A stretch of DNA of 64,000 nt. It comes from JBCCCJ01 sp039029315 (lineage in GTDB: Bacteria > Bacteroidota > Bacteroidia > J057). The notes under the pieces are model-generated. The model did no database searches and was not told where the DNA came from. It saw only the letters and a list, made by a program, of their open reading frames with translations. The stretch is from positions 109,705 to 173,704 of the forward strand of contig JBCCGK010000010.1 of NCBI GenBank assembly GCA_039029315.1, in the 5' to 3' direction. The translations under genes and the position numbers were made by a program. Positions 26,153 to 34,255 of this stretch are shown here, piece after piece. Numbering within the stretch: the stretch's first letter is position 1; each line of letters opens with the position of its first letter.

Positions 26153-26275
26153 CAATTATTTGCCATGAAATTACGGTATAATTCCTAAAAAATCTGGACT
26201 TCTCACGGATGGGAGGGCGGAAATGCAAAGCAGTATCTCACTAGAGAAGACAGGATGAGAGAATCTCCACTTCCA

Positions 26276-26800
26276 TTAGAATCTTGAATAACTGATTTGA
26301 TCCCCCACTTCAACGCCATATTTTTCGCAAAAACCACCGATCACTTCCACCACATATTTGGCAGGCTTGCCTGATGGGAGAGACTGTTCACTTTTGGGCG
26401 TCGTTTTTTCCTGTATACTGACAATCCTGTTGAGATCATCTACAAAAATGATATCTAAAGACACCAAGGTATTTCTCATCCAGAATGATCGTGGTGCCAT
26501 ATCAGGAAAAATAAACAACATGCCTTCTGTGTCTGGCATATTTGGACGATACATCAGTCCCTGAGTGATTCGCTGCTCAGAATCAGCGATTTCCAAGTCA
26601 ATCGTTTTGATGGCTTGAACAGTTGTCTGTTCATAAAAGGTAAGTGTTCCTTCTTTTTTGAATGGGACAGAAAATTGTTGTGCTGGCACCTGATTGAGTT
26701 TTTTGCTAAGGTTGGCATTACTTCTGGGAGCAAACAAATAGGCAATCATGCTGAGACCAATCAGCCCCACGCCAACATAGAAAATGGATTTTTTTCGCAT
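26276..26800 (-). CDS. DUF192 family membrane-anchored or exported protein
   Basis: The 174-aa product has an N-terminal hydrophobic segment (roughly 8-24) and then a DUF192 domain: IDLEIADSEQRITQGLMYRPNMPDTEGMLFIFPD, SFWMRNTLVSLDIIFVDDLNRIVSI, and KYVVEVIGGFCEKYGVEVGD. This is a widespread small beta-barrel family of unproven function, exported or membrane-anchored in many bacteria. It is complete. It precedes the deformylase-M1 gene in the same direction by about 120 bp and follows MerC, so a loose minus-strand unit is possible. Confidence 0.88.
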   Translation of the reverse strand: MRKKSIFYVGVGLIGLSMIAYLFAPRSNANLSKKLNQVPAQQFSVPFKKEGTLTFYEQTTVQAIKTIDLEIADSEQRITQGLMYRPNMPDTEGMLFIFPDMAPRSFWMRNTLVSLDIIFVDDLNRIVSIQEKTTPKSEQSLPSGKPAKYVVEVIGGFCEKYGVEVGDQISYSRF

Positions 26801-26815
26801 ACAACCAAAAGATAC

Positions 26816-27208
26816 CTATGAAGATTGCCTATAAAGTGCAGGTTTGAGGGTATGGCGTAGATTCAAGATATGCGCAATTACCAAAGCGGCAGAAGAGCAA
26901 TAGATCACCAATTGAACCACCCACCCAAACTCTTCCAACAATATGGCCCCGGCCAGGATGCCATAGGTAATCCAAAGAGTAGTTTTCAGCAACTTGTTAT
27001 GTGCATGTCTGGCAGAGAACCAGACAGCGCCAAATCCCAGAATCAAGAAAACATAATCCCAATGATGTGCCAATAGCCAATGCTCGGTTCCAGAACCATG
27101 AACATGGAGAATTCCCCCAAAAAATACAGGTGCTACCAAACAGTGGAGCGTACACAATATCGCACTGGAAATACCTATCCAATCAGAAATTTTGGGTGAA
27201 AGATTCAT
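26816..27208 (-). CDS. MerC domain-containing membrane protein
   Basis: From ATG 27208 the 130-aa product is an inner-membrane protein with four hydrophobic segments. It begins with the MerC signature: DWIGISSAILCTLHCLVAPVFFG, including the CTLHC metal-binding cysteines in the first helix. MerC proteins were named for mercury import, but in Bacteroidota copies often sit beside Fur/Zur-type regulators, so another thiophilic metal such as zinc is as likely. The longer frame starting at 27286 would add a leader overlapping the promoter and is rejected. The gene diverges from the ABC transporter operon at 27336, and a palindrome overlaps its predicted promoter. Confidence 0.88.
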   Translation of the reverse strand: MNLSPKISDWIGISSAILCTLHCLVAPVFFGGILHVHGSGTEHWLLAHHWDYVFLILGFGAVWFSARHAHNKLLKTTLWITYGILAGAILLEEFGWVVQLVIYCSSAALVIAHILNLRHTLKPALYRQSS

Positions 27209-27270
27209 AAAATATGAGAACTGAAAATGGGGGCGGTTGTTTGTAATTGTTTCATCGTAAGATTGCCCAG

Positions 27271-27301
27271 CAAAGATACAACACATCTTTATAATTGCAA
27301 C
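27271..27301 (-). promoter_or_regulatory. Promoter of the MerC gene
   Basis: On the minus strand GTTG (27301-27298), 19 bases, and TATCTTTG (27278-27271). The downstream element matches TAnnTTTG completely and the spacing is exactly 19, giving a start around 27264 and a leader of about 56 bases. Confidence 0.6.
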
Positions 27302-27310
27302 ACGGTTGCA
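27296..27310. promoter_or_regulatory. Operator-like palindrome between MerC and the ABC operon
   Basis: Perfect dyad TGCAAC-ACG-GTTGCA. Its left arm overlaps the predicted upstream element of the MerC promoter, and it lies 26 bp before the start of the divergent ABC ATPase gene, so one bound dimer could repress both. A Fur-family metal regulator (Zur-like) is the likely candidate given the genes; no regulator gene is in the window. Confidence 0.55.
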
Positions 27311-27335
27311 TGTGATTTTTTCTTAGATTCGCCCT

Positions 27336-27965
27336 ATGCTTGTAAGTCGTAATCTCACATTTTCTTATACCCCATCTGTTGCTTTCCAGTTTCCGGACAT
27401 TCACTGCGAGGCTGGTCAATCCTTGCTTGTTTTGGGGAATTCTGGCAAAGGCAAAACCACCTTACTTCATCTTCTGGCTGGTTTGCTTCGACCAAATACT
27501 GGCAGTATTCATATTGGAGAGGTAGATTTGGCAAATCTGGGAGAGAAGGAATTGGATAGATTTAGAGGAAGGAACATAGGCATTGTATTTCAGCAATCTC
27601 ATTTTGTCGATGCGCTCAATGTCATGGACAATCTGCTGTTGGGGCAATATCTCGCAGGGGTTCCCCAAAACAAATCCCGGGCCCAGAGCCTATTAGCCCA
27701 TTTGGGGGTGGAAGAACGAACTCACCACAAAGCCTGGAAACTCAGTGTGGGGGAAGCCCAACGTGTAGCCATTGCCAGGGCTGTCATGAATCAACCCAAA
27801 GTACTCCTGGCTGATGAACCGACTTCAGCCCTGGATGATCAATCGACAGAAAAAGTCATAGATCTGCTGGAAGAACAGGCCCGTCAGGCCAATGCCAGTC
27901 TCATCATTGTTACGCACGATCAGCGACTCAAAGATCGAATTTTTGATCAGGTGATCATGCAATAA
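27336..27965 (+). CDS. ABC transporter ATP-binding protein (MacB/LolD-type)
   Basis: The 209-aa product is a complete nucleotide-binding subunit: Walker A GNSGKGKTTLL (about residues 33-43), Q-loop in GIVFQQSHF, signature LSVGEAQRVAIARA (SVGEA in place of LSGGQ), Walker B VLLADEPTSALDD, and switch His in VTHD. Its short length and DEPTSALD are typical of LolD/MacB-like transporters that work with FtsX-type permeases instead of importing through a solute-binding protein. The FtsX-type permease follows after 44 bp. The gene order, ATPase, FtsX-type permease and small protein(s), recalls the Zur-controlled PA4063-PA4066 operon of Pseudomonas aeruginosa as I remember it. Control is probably through the palindrome at 27296. 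Confidence 0.93.
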   Translation: MLVSRNLTFSYTPSVAFQFPDIHCEAGQSLLVLGNSGKGKTTLLHLLAGLLRPNTGSIHIGEVDLANLGEKELDRFRGRNIGIVFQQSHFVDALNVMDNLLLGQYLAGVPQNKSRAQSLLAHLGVEERTHHKAWKLSVGEAQRVAIARAVMNQPKVLLADEPTSALDDQSTEKVIDLLEEQARQANASLIIVTHDQRLKDRIFDQVIMQ

Positions 27966-28009
27966 TCCCATTTGCTATTTCATTCAAAGAACGTCGCATT
28001 CCTGAGAAT

Positions 28010-29263
28010 ATGAATCTTTTCCGCATCAGTTGGAGCAATTTGATCGCAAGACCCTTATCAGTCATGATGAGCTTGCTGCTATTGGCCTTGGGCGTCAGTA
28101 TCATTTCCTTATTGCTACTAGTGAACGAGCGCCTGGAACAAAACTTTAATCAAAACATCAAGGGGATTGATATGGTTGTCGGGGCAAAAGGCAGTCCCTT
28201 GCAATTGATCCTTGCCAGTGTGTATCATATTGACAATCCGACAGGAAATATTCCTTTGCACGAGGCAGAACAATTGGCCCAACATCCCTTGGTAGAGAAG
28301 GCCATTCCGATGGCCTATGGAGACAACTATCAAGGATATCGAATCCTTGGAACGGATTCTCAATATGTCGCTCACTATGAGGGAAATCTGATCGAAGGAA
28401 GATTATGGAATGCCAAGTTTGAAGTCGTTTTGGGAGCAGCTGTAGCCAAGCGATTGGGATTAGACATGGGACAGACTTTCCTTGGCGCTCATGGTCTGAC
28501 TGATGCCAAAAATGTTCACGATGAACATCCGTATACGGTGGTGGGCATTCTTCAGGCAAATGGCTCCGTGATTGATCAACTAATCCTGACAGGAGTAGAA
28601 AGTGTCTGGGGAATCCATGAAGAGCATGAGGAAAAATCTTCTCCTACCCCAACAGAAGAAACACATGAGGAAGAAGATCACGATCATGAAGAGCATGCTG
28701 ATGAGTCGGAGGAGGGGAAAGAGATCACAGCCCTGCTGATAAAATTTCGCACTCCGATGGGAATGGTGATGTTGCCTCGGATGATCAATGAAGAAACATC
28801 TATGCAAGCAGCTTTACCCGCCATCGAAATCAACAAACTGCTGTATAAGCTCCTGCCTATCGCCATCAATACTGGTCAAGGAATTGCCATTGCGATCATG
28901 ATTATATCCGCCATTAGTGTGTTTATCTCTCTGTACAACAATCTTAAGGACCGAAAATATGAACTCGCCTTGATGCGGACGATGGGTGCTTCAAGGTGGC
29001 AACTGTTTTTCATTGTTGTGATGGAAGGACTCCTGCTGGCACTCATTGGTGCAATATTGGGATTATTGGCCAGCCGTCTTGGGCTACTCTTGCTCAACAA
29101 TATGGTCATCGATGCCTATCATTATGACTTCTCCGGTTGGGTTCTCCTCACTTCCGAATGGTGGTTAGCACTGGCAACTATGGGAATCGGATTTCTTGCG
29201 GCAGCCTTTCCGGGTATTCAAGCGTTTGGACTTAATATATCAGAAACCCTGGCAGAGGGCTGA
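28010..29263 (+). CDS. FtsX-type ABC transporter permease with His/Glu-rich loop
   Basis: The 417-aa product has an N-terminal membrane helix (SVMMSLLLLALGVSIISLLLL), a MacB-like extracytoplasmic domain (MVVGAKGSP ... VVLGAAVAKRLG), and a C-terminal FtsX domain with three helices (AISVFISLYNNLKDRKYELALMRTMGAS and following). Between them, at about residues 203-240, is a loop rich in His, Glu and Asp (EEHEEK..., ETHEEEDHDHEEHADE), a typical divalent-metal-binding composition. This supports a role in zinc or another transition metal. It belongs with the ATPase just upstream. FtsX-type transporters usually act by mechanical transmission on envelope proteins, so it may not move the metal itself. 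Confidence 0.9.
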   Translation: MNLFRISWSNLIARPLSVMMSLLLLALGVSIISLLLLVNERLEQNFNQNIKGIDMVVGAKGSPLQLILASVYHIDNPTGNIPLHEAEQLAQHPLVEKAIPMAYGDNYQGYRILGTDSQYVAHYEGNLIEGRLWNAKFEVVLGAAVAKRLGLDMGQTFLGAHGLTDAKNVHDEHPYTVVGILQANGSVIDQLILTGVESVWGIHEEHEEKSSPTPTEETHEEEDHDHEEHADESEEGKEITALLIKFRTPMGMVMLPRMINEETSMQAALPAIEINKLLYKLLPIAINTGQGIAIAIMIISAISVFISLYNNLKDRKYELALMRTMGASRWQLFFIVVMEGLLLALIGAILGLLASRLGLLLLNNMVIDAYHYDFSGWVLLTSEWWLALATMGIGFLAAAFPGIQAFGLNISETLAEG

Positions 29264-29269
29264 GGAGCC

Positions 29270-29367
29270 TGGGGGTGGGTTATTGGATTAGTGGTTATTG
29301 GGTTATTTGGTTGTTGGGTTATTGGTTAGTGAGTTATTTGGTTAGTGGTTGTTGGGGTGGGTAATTA
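29270..29367 (+). repeat. Cytosine-free G/T-rich low-complexity tract
   Basis: About 98 bases without a single C on the plus strand, built of degenerate copies of GGTTATTGG/GGTTAGTGG-like units, with six runs of three to five G. It lies in the 181-bp gap between the permease gene and the first CFFCGG gene. It could affect transcription or RNA stability; no clear hairpin is visible. Confidence 0.65.
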
Positions 29368-29444
29368 CTAGTTCATGAACCAATTATGAGGGTGGGGGTG
29401 CGAATTGGCGGTCTGGGAATATTTGTCATCTATTTTAAACACAT

Positions 29445-29906
29445 ATGCAAACAAAAGGTACAACCATTTCTGTGTTTCTGTCTTCCTGTCTTCTATTCAC
29501 ATGCCTGATGATTCCTCAACGGACTACTGCTCAAATGTCGATTGATTGGCCTTTGTTGAGCAATGTGAGTTATGAATACATTCAGAATCTGGATCAAAAC
29601 TTCTGGTATGGCAAAGCGACTTTTGGAGAAGAGGTGTTGGCGTTGGATGGACAAAAGGTAACCATCACAGGTTACATCATTCCTGCCGATGTCGGCGGAG
29701 GAAATTATTATCTGTCAGCCTTTCCTTTCAGCACTTGCTTCTTTTGCGGAGGGGCTGGCCAAGAGTCTGTTATGGAACTTCGTCTCAAAAAAAAGAAAGA
29801 AACGTTCGATCCAGACGAACTCGTGACCCTTACTGGCATCTTGCAACTTAATGATAGAGAATTGGAATTAAACTATATTCTGGAAAATGCCATTCGCGAC
29901 AAATAA
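29445..29906 (+). CDS. Small exported CFFCGG protein (DUF3299-like?), copy 1
   Basis: The 153-aa product has a signal peptide (ending about TTAQ). Its core reads LDGQKVTITGYIIPADVGGG..., then FPFSTCFFCGGAGQESVMEL, then VTLTGILQLNDRE. This resembles the beta-barrel layout of DUF3299 proteins, which also have 'L.G..V.v.GY..P' and later 'V.l.G.L', but with a CFFCGGAG metal- or thiol-type motif in the middle. A DUF3299-type protein is, as I remember, part of the Pseudomonas Zur-regulated ABC operon, which supports a zinc link. The second gene in the operon is a lipoprotein paralog. The two Cys in CxxC are kept in both copies, so they probably bind metal or form a disulfide. Function is not established. 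Confidence 0.8.
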   Translation: MQTKGTTISVFLSSCLLFTCLMIPQRTTAQMSIDWPLLSNVSYEYIQNLDQNFWYGKATFGEEVLALDGQKVTITGYIIPADVGGGNYYLSAFPFSTCFFCGGAGQESVMELRLKKKKETFDPDELVTLTGILQLNDRELELNYILENAIRDK

Positions 29907-29993
29907 CTTCTTTGCTACCTACTGAGCTTGCGAAATTGACTGTTCTGCCATCTTTCACTTTGTATTTCGCATCTTCTTAGCGATTTTTGTCTT

Positions 29994-30455
29994 ATGAAAC
30001 ATTGGATCTTCATGTTCACCTTGCTATCCATCCTGTGGATCAGTTGTTCATCCCCAGAACAAACAGAGACCAGGCCAGATCCCATTGGGCTTGTGTGGGA
30101 AGATCTGGCTCATGTAGAATTTGAGGACAAATACTACAAGGACATTGATGCATGGATGTTATTTCCCACCTTCGGTGACTCCCTCAAAATGCTGGAAGGA
30201 AAAGAGGTATTCATTTCTGGCTATGTTCTGACCCTCGAGCCAGGACGGTATGCGCTTTCAGCCAATCCTTTCAGTTCCTGCTTTTTTTGTGGGGGGGCCG
30301 GGCCGGAATCAGTCTTGGCATTGGCATTGAAGGATACTTCAGCAATCTTCTATACTGACGAATGGCAAACCTTTCAAGGCAGTTTTCGGCTCAATGATTC
30401 AGATGTTGATCAACTCAATTACATCCTGGAAGATGCAATTGTAAAAGATGAATAG
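29994..30455 (+). CDS. Lipoprotein CFFCGG protein (DUF3299-like?), copy 2
   Basis: The 153-aa product is a paralog of the preceding gene. It has a short hydrophobic signal ending in ISC, a probable lipid-attached cysteine, and repeats the core: LEGKEVFISGYVLTLEPGRY..., FPFSSCFFCGG-type segment (here NPFSSCFFCGGAGPESVLAL), and FQGSFRLNDSDVDQLNYILEDAI. One copy is soluble or processed and the other lipid-anchored, so they may act as a pair on either side of one step. It overlaps the next gene by eight bases (ATGAATAG), suggesting translational coupling with msrC. Confidence 0.82.
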   Translation: MKHWIFMFTLLSILWISCSSPEQTETRPDPIGLVWEDLAHVEFEDKYYKDIDAWMLFPTFGDSLKMLEGKEVFISGYVLTLEPGRYALSANPFSSCFFCGGAGPESVLALALKDTSAIFYTDEWQTFQGSFRLNDSDVDQLNYILEDAIVKDE

Positions 30456-30969
30456 CACGCATAACCTCATGGCAGAATCGATCAGTTTCACCCCCAATAG
30501 TAGCAGACAAGAACGGTATCTGGAATTGCTTCCTCAGATAGAAGCAGTGATCGCAGATGAAGTAGATTTGATTGCGAATCTGGCCAATATTGCTGCCATG
30601 CTCAAAGAAGCCTTTGGGTTCTTTTGGGTAGGGTTTTATCGAAGGATAGAAAATGAATTGGTCCTCGGTCCATTTCAGGGACCATTGGCCTGCACACGTA
30701 TCCCACTGAGCAAAGGCGTCTGCGGAGCCAGTGCATCTCAACAACAAACCCTGATTGTTCCCGATGTTGATCAATTTCCTGGACATATTGCTTGCAGCAG
30801 TTTGTCCAAATCCGAGATTGTAGTTCCGCTGATCGTGGAAGGGAGAACAGAATTAATCCTCGATGTAGACAGTGATCAATTGGATGATTTTTCACCCGTT
30901 GATCAACAGGCACTGGAACAAGTAATGGCAATGGTCCAAAAAAATTATTCCAGTTCTATCGTGGCATGA
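30448..30969 (+). CDS. msrC: Free methionine-(R)-sulfoxide reductase (GAF type)
   Basis: The product (173 aa from ATG 30448, or 166 aa from ATG 30469) is a single GAF domain that reduces free methionine R-sulfoxide, a repair enzyme of the cytoplasm. The three conserved cysteines of the family are present: GPLACTRIP, GVCGASA and GHIACSS, with SEIVVPL after them. The start overlaps the stop of the upstream lipoprotein gene by eight bases, placing it at the end of the ABC/CFFCGG operon; zinc limitation and oxidative stress often go together. The 3' end overlaps the end of the convergent sialidase gene by 25 bases. Confidence 0.93.
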   Translation: MNSTHNLMAESISFTPNSSRQERYLELLPQIEAVIADEVDLIANLANIAAMLKEAFGFFWVGFYRRIENELVLGPFQGPLACTRIPLSKGVCGASASQQQTLIVPDVDQFPGHIACSSLSKSEIVVPLIVEGRTELILDVDSDQLDDFSPVDQQALEQVMAMVQKNYSSSIVA

Positions 30970-33815
30970 CGGATGGTTTTCCACTGCTGCCCATCTGAAT
31001 CCCGCCTCGAATAGGAATAAGATAGATGAACGGTGCCAGAAGCATCTTGCACAATCGCAGGATAATGGAATCGAGATACGTCTTTTTCGCCCTGTTCTAC
31101 ATGTGTGAAGATTGTCCAGTTTTTTCCCTCATCTTCCGAGATATGCAAGGCAAGCACATGTCGTCCATCCTCCGTGTCATTATTTGCCAATACCCATCGA
31201 CCATCAGCAAGTCGAATCATGTCTGACCCTGAACCCGGATTCCAGATTTCACTATCTGTGACGGGAGTCCATGTTTGTCCCTGATCAAATGATTCACTTT
31301 GCATCAGTCGCTGCGGCGGGGGACCATTGTCACGCATGAGTGCCATGATGGTCCCATCCTTTCTTTGCAACAGGCTTGGCTGAACAGGGCCAAGACCGAC
31401 CAATGGTTCACTGAAAGTCCAATGCGCTCCCTGATCATCTGTGATTGCCATAATAGAGAAATCAAAACCATCAGAATACAAGGGTATAATGAGTCTACCA
31501 TTTGCCAACTGCAGCGGTTTATTTCTTGTTTGCCATCCAATTCTTCGGAAACGAGGATAGCCCATTGGATGGTCAAGCCCATTTCCCTTGACATCAAGCT
31601 TTTTTCCTCTCCTGACCCAATCCTGACCTGAAGCAAGAGAGAGAATTTCCTGCACCCGACCTTCATACAGACTTCTCATGCTATCCGCCGCTGGTCCATA
31701 TTGATCAAAGCGTTGTTCTTTGTCCAGCATGTCGGAATAGATTGCAAATTTGTCTCGAACAGCTGTGAAAAAAGGATCATCCTCCTGTATGCCTCTTTCT
31801 GTTGGGCCACCGGGTTTCATATGCAATACTTCCTGCCATTGCCAGTGTGGTGGGCCAGCTTGTTGATAAGCACGACTGACTTTGTATTTGAGTATAGAAG
31901 TTTCCCATTGGTTGGCTAAAACAGTATACCAAAACAGCCAGAGTTGTTCTGTTTGATCGATGAAGAGAACAGGATTGATATCCGGGAAATCAGGGACATC
32001 TGCCATCAGAAATGGAGAAGACCATGCTTCTGTGTCTTTGGAGAATCTCGCTCCCATAATGGCAACATCATCTGCTTGTCGCTCTCCTGAACCCTGGAAC
32101 CAGGCTGTCAAGAGATCGCCATTGGGAAGAGAAACAATGGTCGATCCATGTGTATGCTGAAATTGTGGCGGAAAGATGTCCTGCTTCCGAATTGTCAGCC
32201 CTTCTGCGGATTCCATAACCACATTGCTCATTGGTTGGCTGCCCAACAGATCATTCAGACCGATTCGCTGATAGATTAATTCGCCTCTCCCTTCATACAA
32301 GATTCCGACAGTTTCGGGCTCGACCATGCTCAAGCAGGAATATCCAAAACTATGTTCTTCATTGAGAAGTAAATGATACGCCTCTGGCCAACTGTCTCCT
32401 TCATCCAGACTTGCCTTCAAAGTCATCCGTCTTCGCGGCCCTTTAGGAACCGCAGGATTGGAAAACAGGAAAAGCGGCTTTCCATTGGGCAAACTCGTCC
32501 TGATCAAACTGGCCATACAGACGGGTTCCGGTAATGCTGTTTCCGAGCTTCCATGTTCAATCCAGGTTTTGCCCATATCATAAGTGATAGCAACAGACCT
32601 GGCTCCTCCCTCTTCTCGTTCCCGACCTCGATTGTCCCGCATATTCAGCATCAATGAACCATCTGTTCGCTCAACCACTTGTGCTTCGGTGGTATTGGAT
32701 TTTGCCCCCGTTCCGATCTTCCAACTTTTTCCATGATCCTTGCTATATATGATTGTGGAATGAGGCATTTGATTTTCATCCTTGAACTGGGCAGGAAATA
32801 CCAGGGTACCGTCTCTCATGCTCATTCCCTTGCCGGGTCCTTGTAGCAAGAGATGCCATCCGGGGTCTTTGATTTGAGCTGTGATATTGATGGGTTGTGA
32901 CCAGGTGAGTCCATCATCTCGACTGTTGACCAACATGAACTGACTGGTTTGTTCCGGGTGCATACCTGGTTTGGAGGCCCACCAATTTCGTTCCCCAGGA
33001 TGCCCATGTGCCCATACCGCAGCTACCCAGATGGTTTCGGTTTGAGGATCAAATAGAATGGAAGGGTCCCCGATTCCATTTTCAACTTCGGGCTTTCCTC
33101 CCCATTGTCCCATATCCATGATGAGGTGCATCCGACTCCAACTTTGTCCTCCATCCGTGCTTCTACTCATGCCGATATCGATGTCCTCCTGCAAGTCGGT
33201 GCTGTTGTTTCTTCTGGTGTCATACACAGCGATCAAGCTCTCCTTATTCGTCCTTATCAGACCAGGAATCCGATGGGTATCTATGCCGCCTTCTCCTCTT
33301 CTTCGAACCGCATATCCAATCCGAAGTGGTCTTGCATGGTTTTCTTCCACTTCCAGGAAGTTTCCGCTAAGCTGGATTCCATCACATTTGGCCCCAATTC
33401 TATGGTCCAAATCTGCATCCCGAGACAATTCACATACCAGCCAACAGACATTCAATCCTTCTGAGAGGCGATGTGTTCCTGTGAATTGAAGACTCATCCC
33501 GGGCAATTCAGAAAATCCAAAAACTGATCCTTGCGCTGGACTGCTGGTATCTGCATTGACGAAGACGTTCAGCTTGGCAATGTCTGGCAAGTGGGTCGTT
33601 CCTTCCAGGCTAAATCGGAGTCCTTCTAAGGTGAGGGGTGCGTCCTTTCCTTCTGTTTGAATTTGAAGCTGTAAGAGTGGATTCTGAGGAAGACCAATCA
33701 AGACTGGGCGGATCAAGGTGCTGCTTGTTACAGACACGATCCGCATGGGTTCAGCTTGGATGGAGATAAGAAATCCAAGCAGACAAACAGGCAATAGCAG
33801 GGAAGGAAGTCGCAT
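30945..33815 (-). CDS. Exported double sialidase-like protein (two propellers in tandem)
   Basis: The 956-aa product has a signal peptide (ending IQA). Residues ~25-160 match the sialidase-associated N-terminal domain (LTLEGLRFSLEGTTHLPDIAKLNVFVNAD). A GH33-type propeller follows (about 165-530) with the RIPG catalytic arginine (182-185) and Asp boxes SRSTDGGQSW, SRDDGLTW, SKDHGKSW, DMGKTW, SLDEGDSW. The rest (about 545-956) is a second, divergent BNR-propeller (STIVSLPNGDLLTAWFQGSG, ITDDQGAHW, SFDQGQTW, SEDEGKNW), about as long as the first. Sialidases release terminal sialic acids from glycans. Two propellers in one chain suggest either two specificities or one catalytic and one binding unit. 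No sorting domain is at the C-terminus, so it is probably periplasmic or secreted by another route. Confidence 0.88.
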   Translation of the reverse strand: MRLPSLLLPVCLLGFLISIQAEPMRIVSVTSSTLIRPVLIGLPQNPLLQLQIQTEGKDAPLTLEGLRFSLEGTTHLPDIAKLNVFVNADTSSPAQGSVFGFSELPGMSLQFTGTHRLSEGLNVCWLVCELSRDADLDHRIGAKCDGIQLSGNFLEVEENHARPLRIGYAVRRRGEGGIDTHRIPGLIRTNKESLIAVYDTRRNNSTDLQEDIDIGMSRSTDGGQSWSRMHLIMDMGQWGGKPEVENGIGDPSILFDPQTETIWVAAVWAHGHPGERNWWASKPGMHPEQTSQFMLVNSRDDGLTWSQPINITAQIKDPGWHLLLQGPGKGMSMRDGTLVFPAQFKDENQMPHSTIIYSKDHGKSWKIGTGAKSNTTEAQVVERTDGSLMLNMRDNRGREREEGGARSVAITYDMGKTWIEHGSSETALPEPVCMASLIRTSLPNGKPLFLFSNPAVPKGPRRRMTLKASLDEGDSWPEAYHLLLNEEHSFGYSCLSMVEPETVGILYEGRGELIYQRIGLNDLLGSQPMSNVVMESAEGLTIRKQDIFPPQFQHTHGSTIVSLPNGDLLTAWFQGSGERQADDVAIMGARFSKDTEAWSSPFLMADVPDFPDINPVLFIDQTEQLWLFWYTVLANQWETSILKYKVSRAYQQAGPPHWQWQEVLHMKPGGPTERGIQEDDPFFTAVRDKFAIYSDMLDKEQRFDQYGPAADSMRSLYEGRVQEILSLASGQDWVRRGKKLDVKGNGLDHPMGYPRFRRIGWQTRNKPLQLANGRLIIPLYSDGFDFSIMAITDDQGAHWTFSEPLVGLGPVQPSLLQRKDGTIMALMRDNGPPPQRLMQSESFDQGQTWTPVTDSEIWNPGSGSDMIRLADGRWVLANNDTEDGRHVLALHISEDEGKNWTIFTHVEQGEKDVSRFHYPAIVQDASGTVHLSYSYSRRDSDGQQWKTIRHATIELE

Positions 33816-33943
33816 AAAGGCTTTTCTCCCAAGATGTCGATTTTGGGAAGATCCTGCAACAGAAGAAAAGACAGAAATCGGTTTCGGTCAGTCTCGAAAG
33901 ATGTGATGGATAGAAAGAAGGCGATTCCTCCTGCCTGATCTAC

Positions 33944-34240
33944 TTATACCAAAGGAATCGGCTCACTGGACATATATGCTTCAAACACTTGTTTGATCAT
34001 CCAGAGCCATCGGTTTTTCTTTCGGGCTGGGCGGATATCGGATGTCACGGCAATTGGAGTCCTGATATAAGCGGATACATCTAGTGATTCTCCTTTCTTC
34101 AACTGTTCTGCATACATCAATTCCATGCCCGCGATCATGCTTGAGAGGATGGGATCTTGCCGGATTATGGCTTCCAATTGAGGATTTTTATGTCCCAGAA
34201 TTCTTTGTTTGGTATATGTTTTGGCTTCTTCGAAAGTCAT
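33944..34240 (-). CDS. Small protein downstream of a sigma factor, unknown
   Basis: The 98-aa product starts MTFEEAKTYTKQRILGHKNPQLEAIIRQDP. It has a helical N-terminal half and a basic, Trp-containing stretch (ARKKNRWLWMIKQVF) near the C-terminus that could be amphipathic or touch the membrane. It follows the sigma factor gene by 15 bases on the same strand, a position typical of anti-sigma or sigma-partner proteins. I do not recognise the family and see no zinc motif. Confidence 0.6.
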   Translation of the reverse strand: MTFEEAKTYTKQRILGHKNPQLEAIIRQDPILSSMIAGMELMYAEQLKKGESLDVSAYIRTPIAVTSDIRPARKKNRWLWMIKQVFEAYMSSEPIPLV

Positions 34241-34255
34241 GATTGTTACAATTAC

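Noticed and set aside
29270..29367. CRISPR array or tandem repeat array in the G/T-rich tract
   Set aside because: The units are degenerate and have no constant spacer; there are no cas genes in the window.
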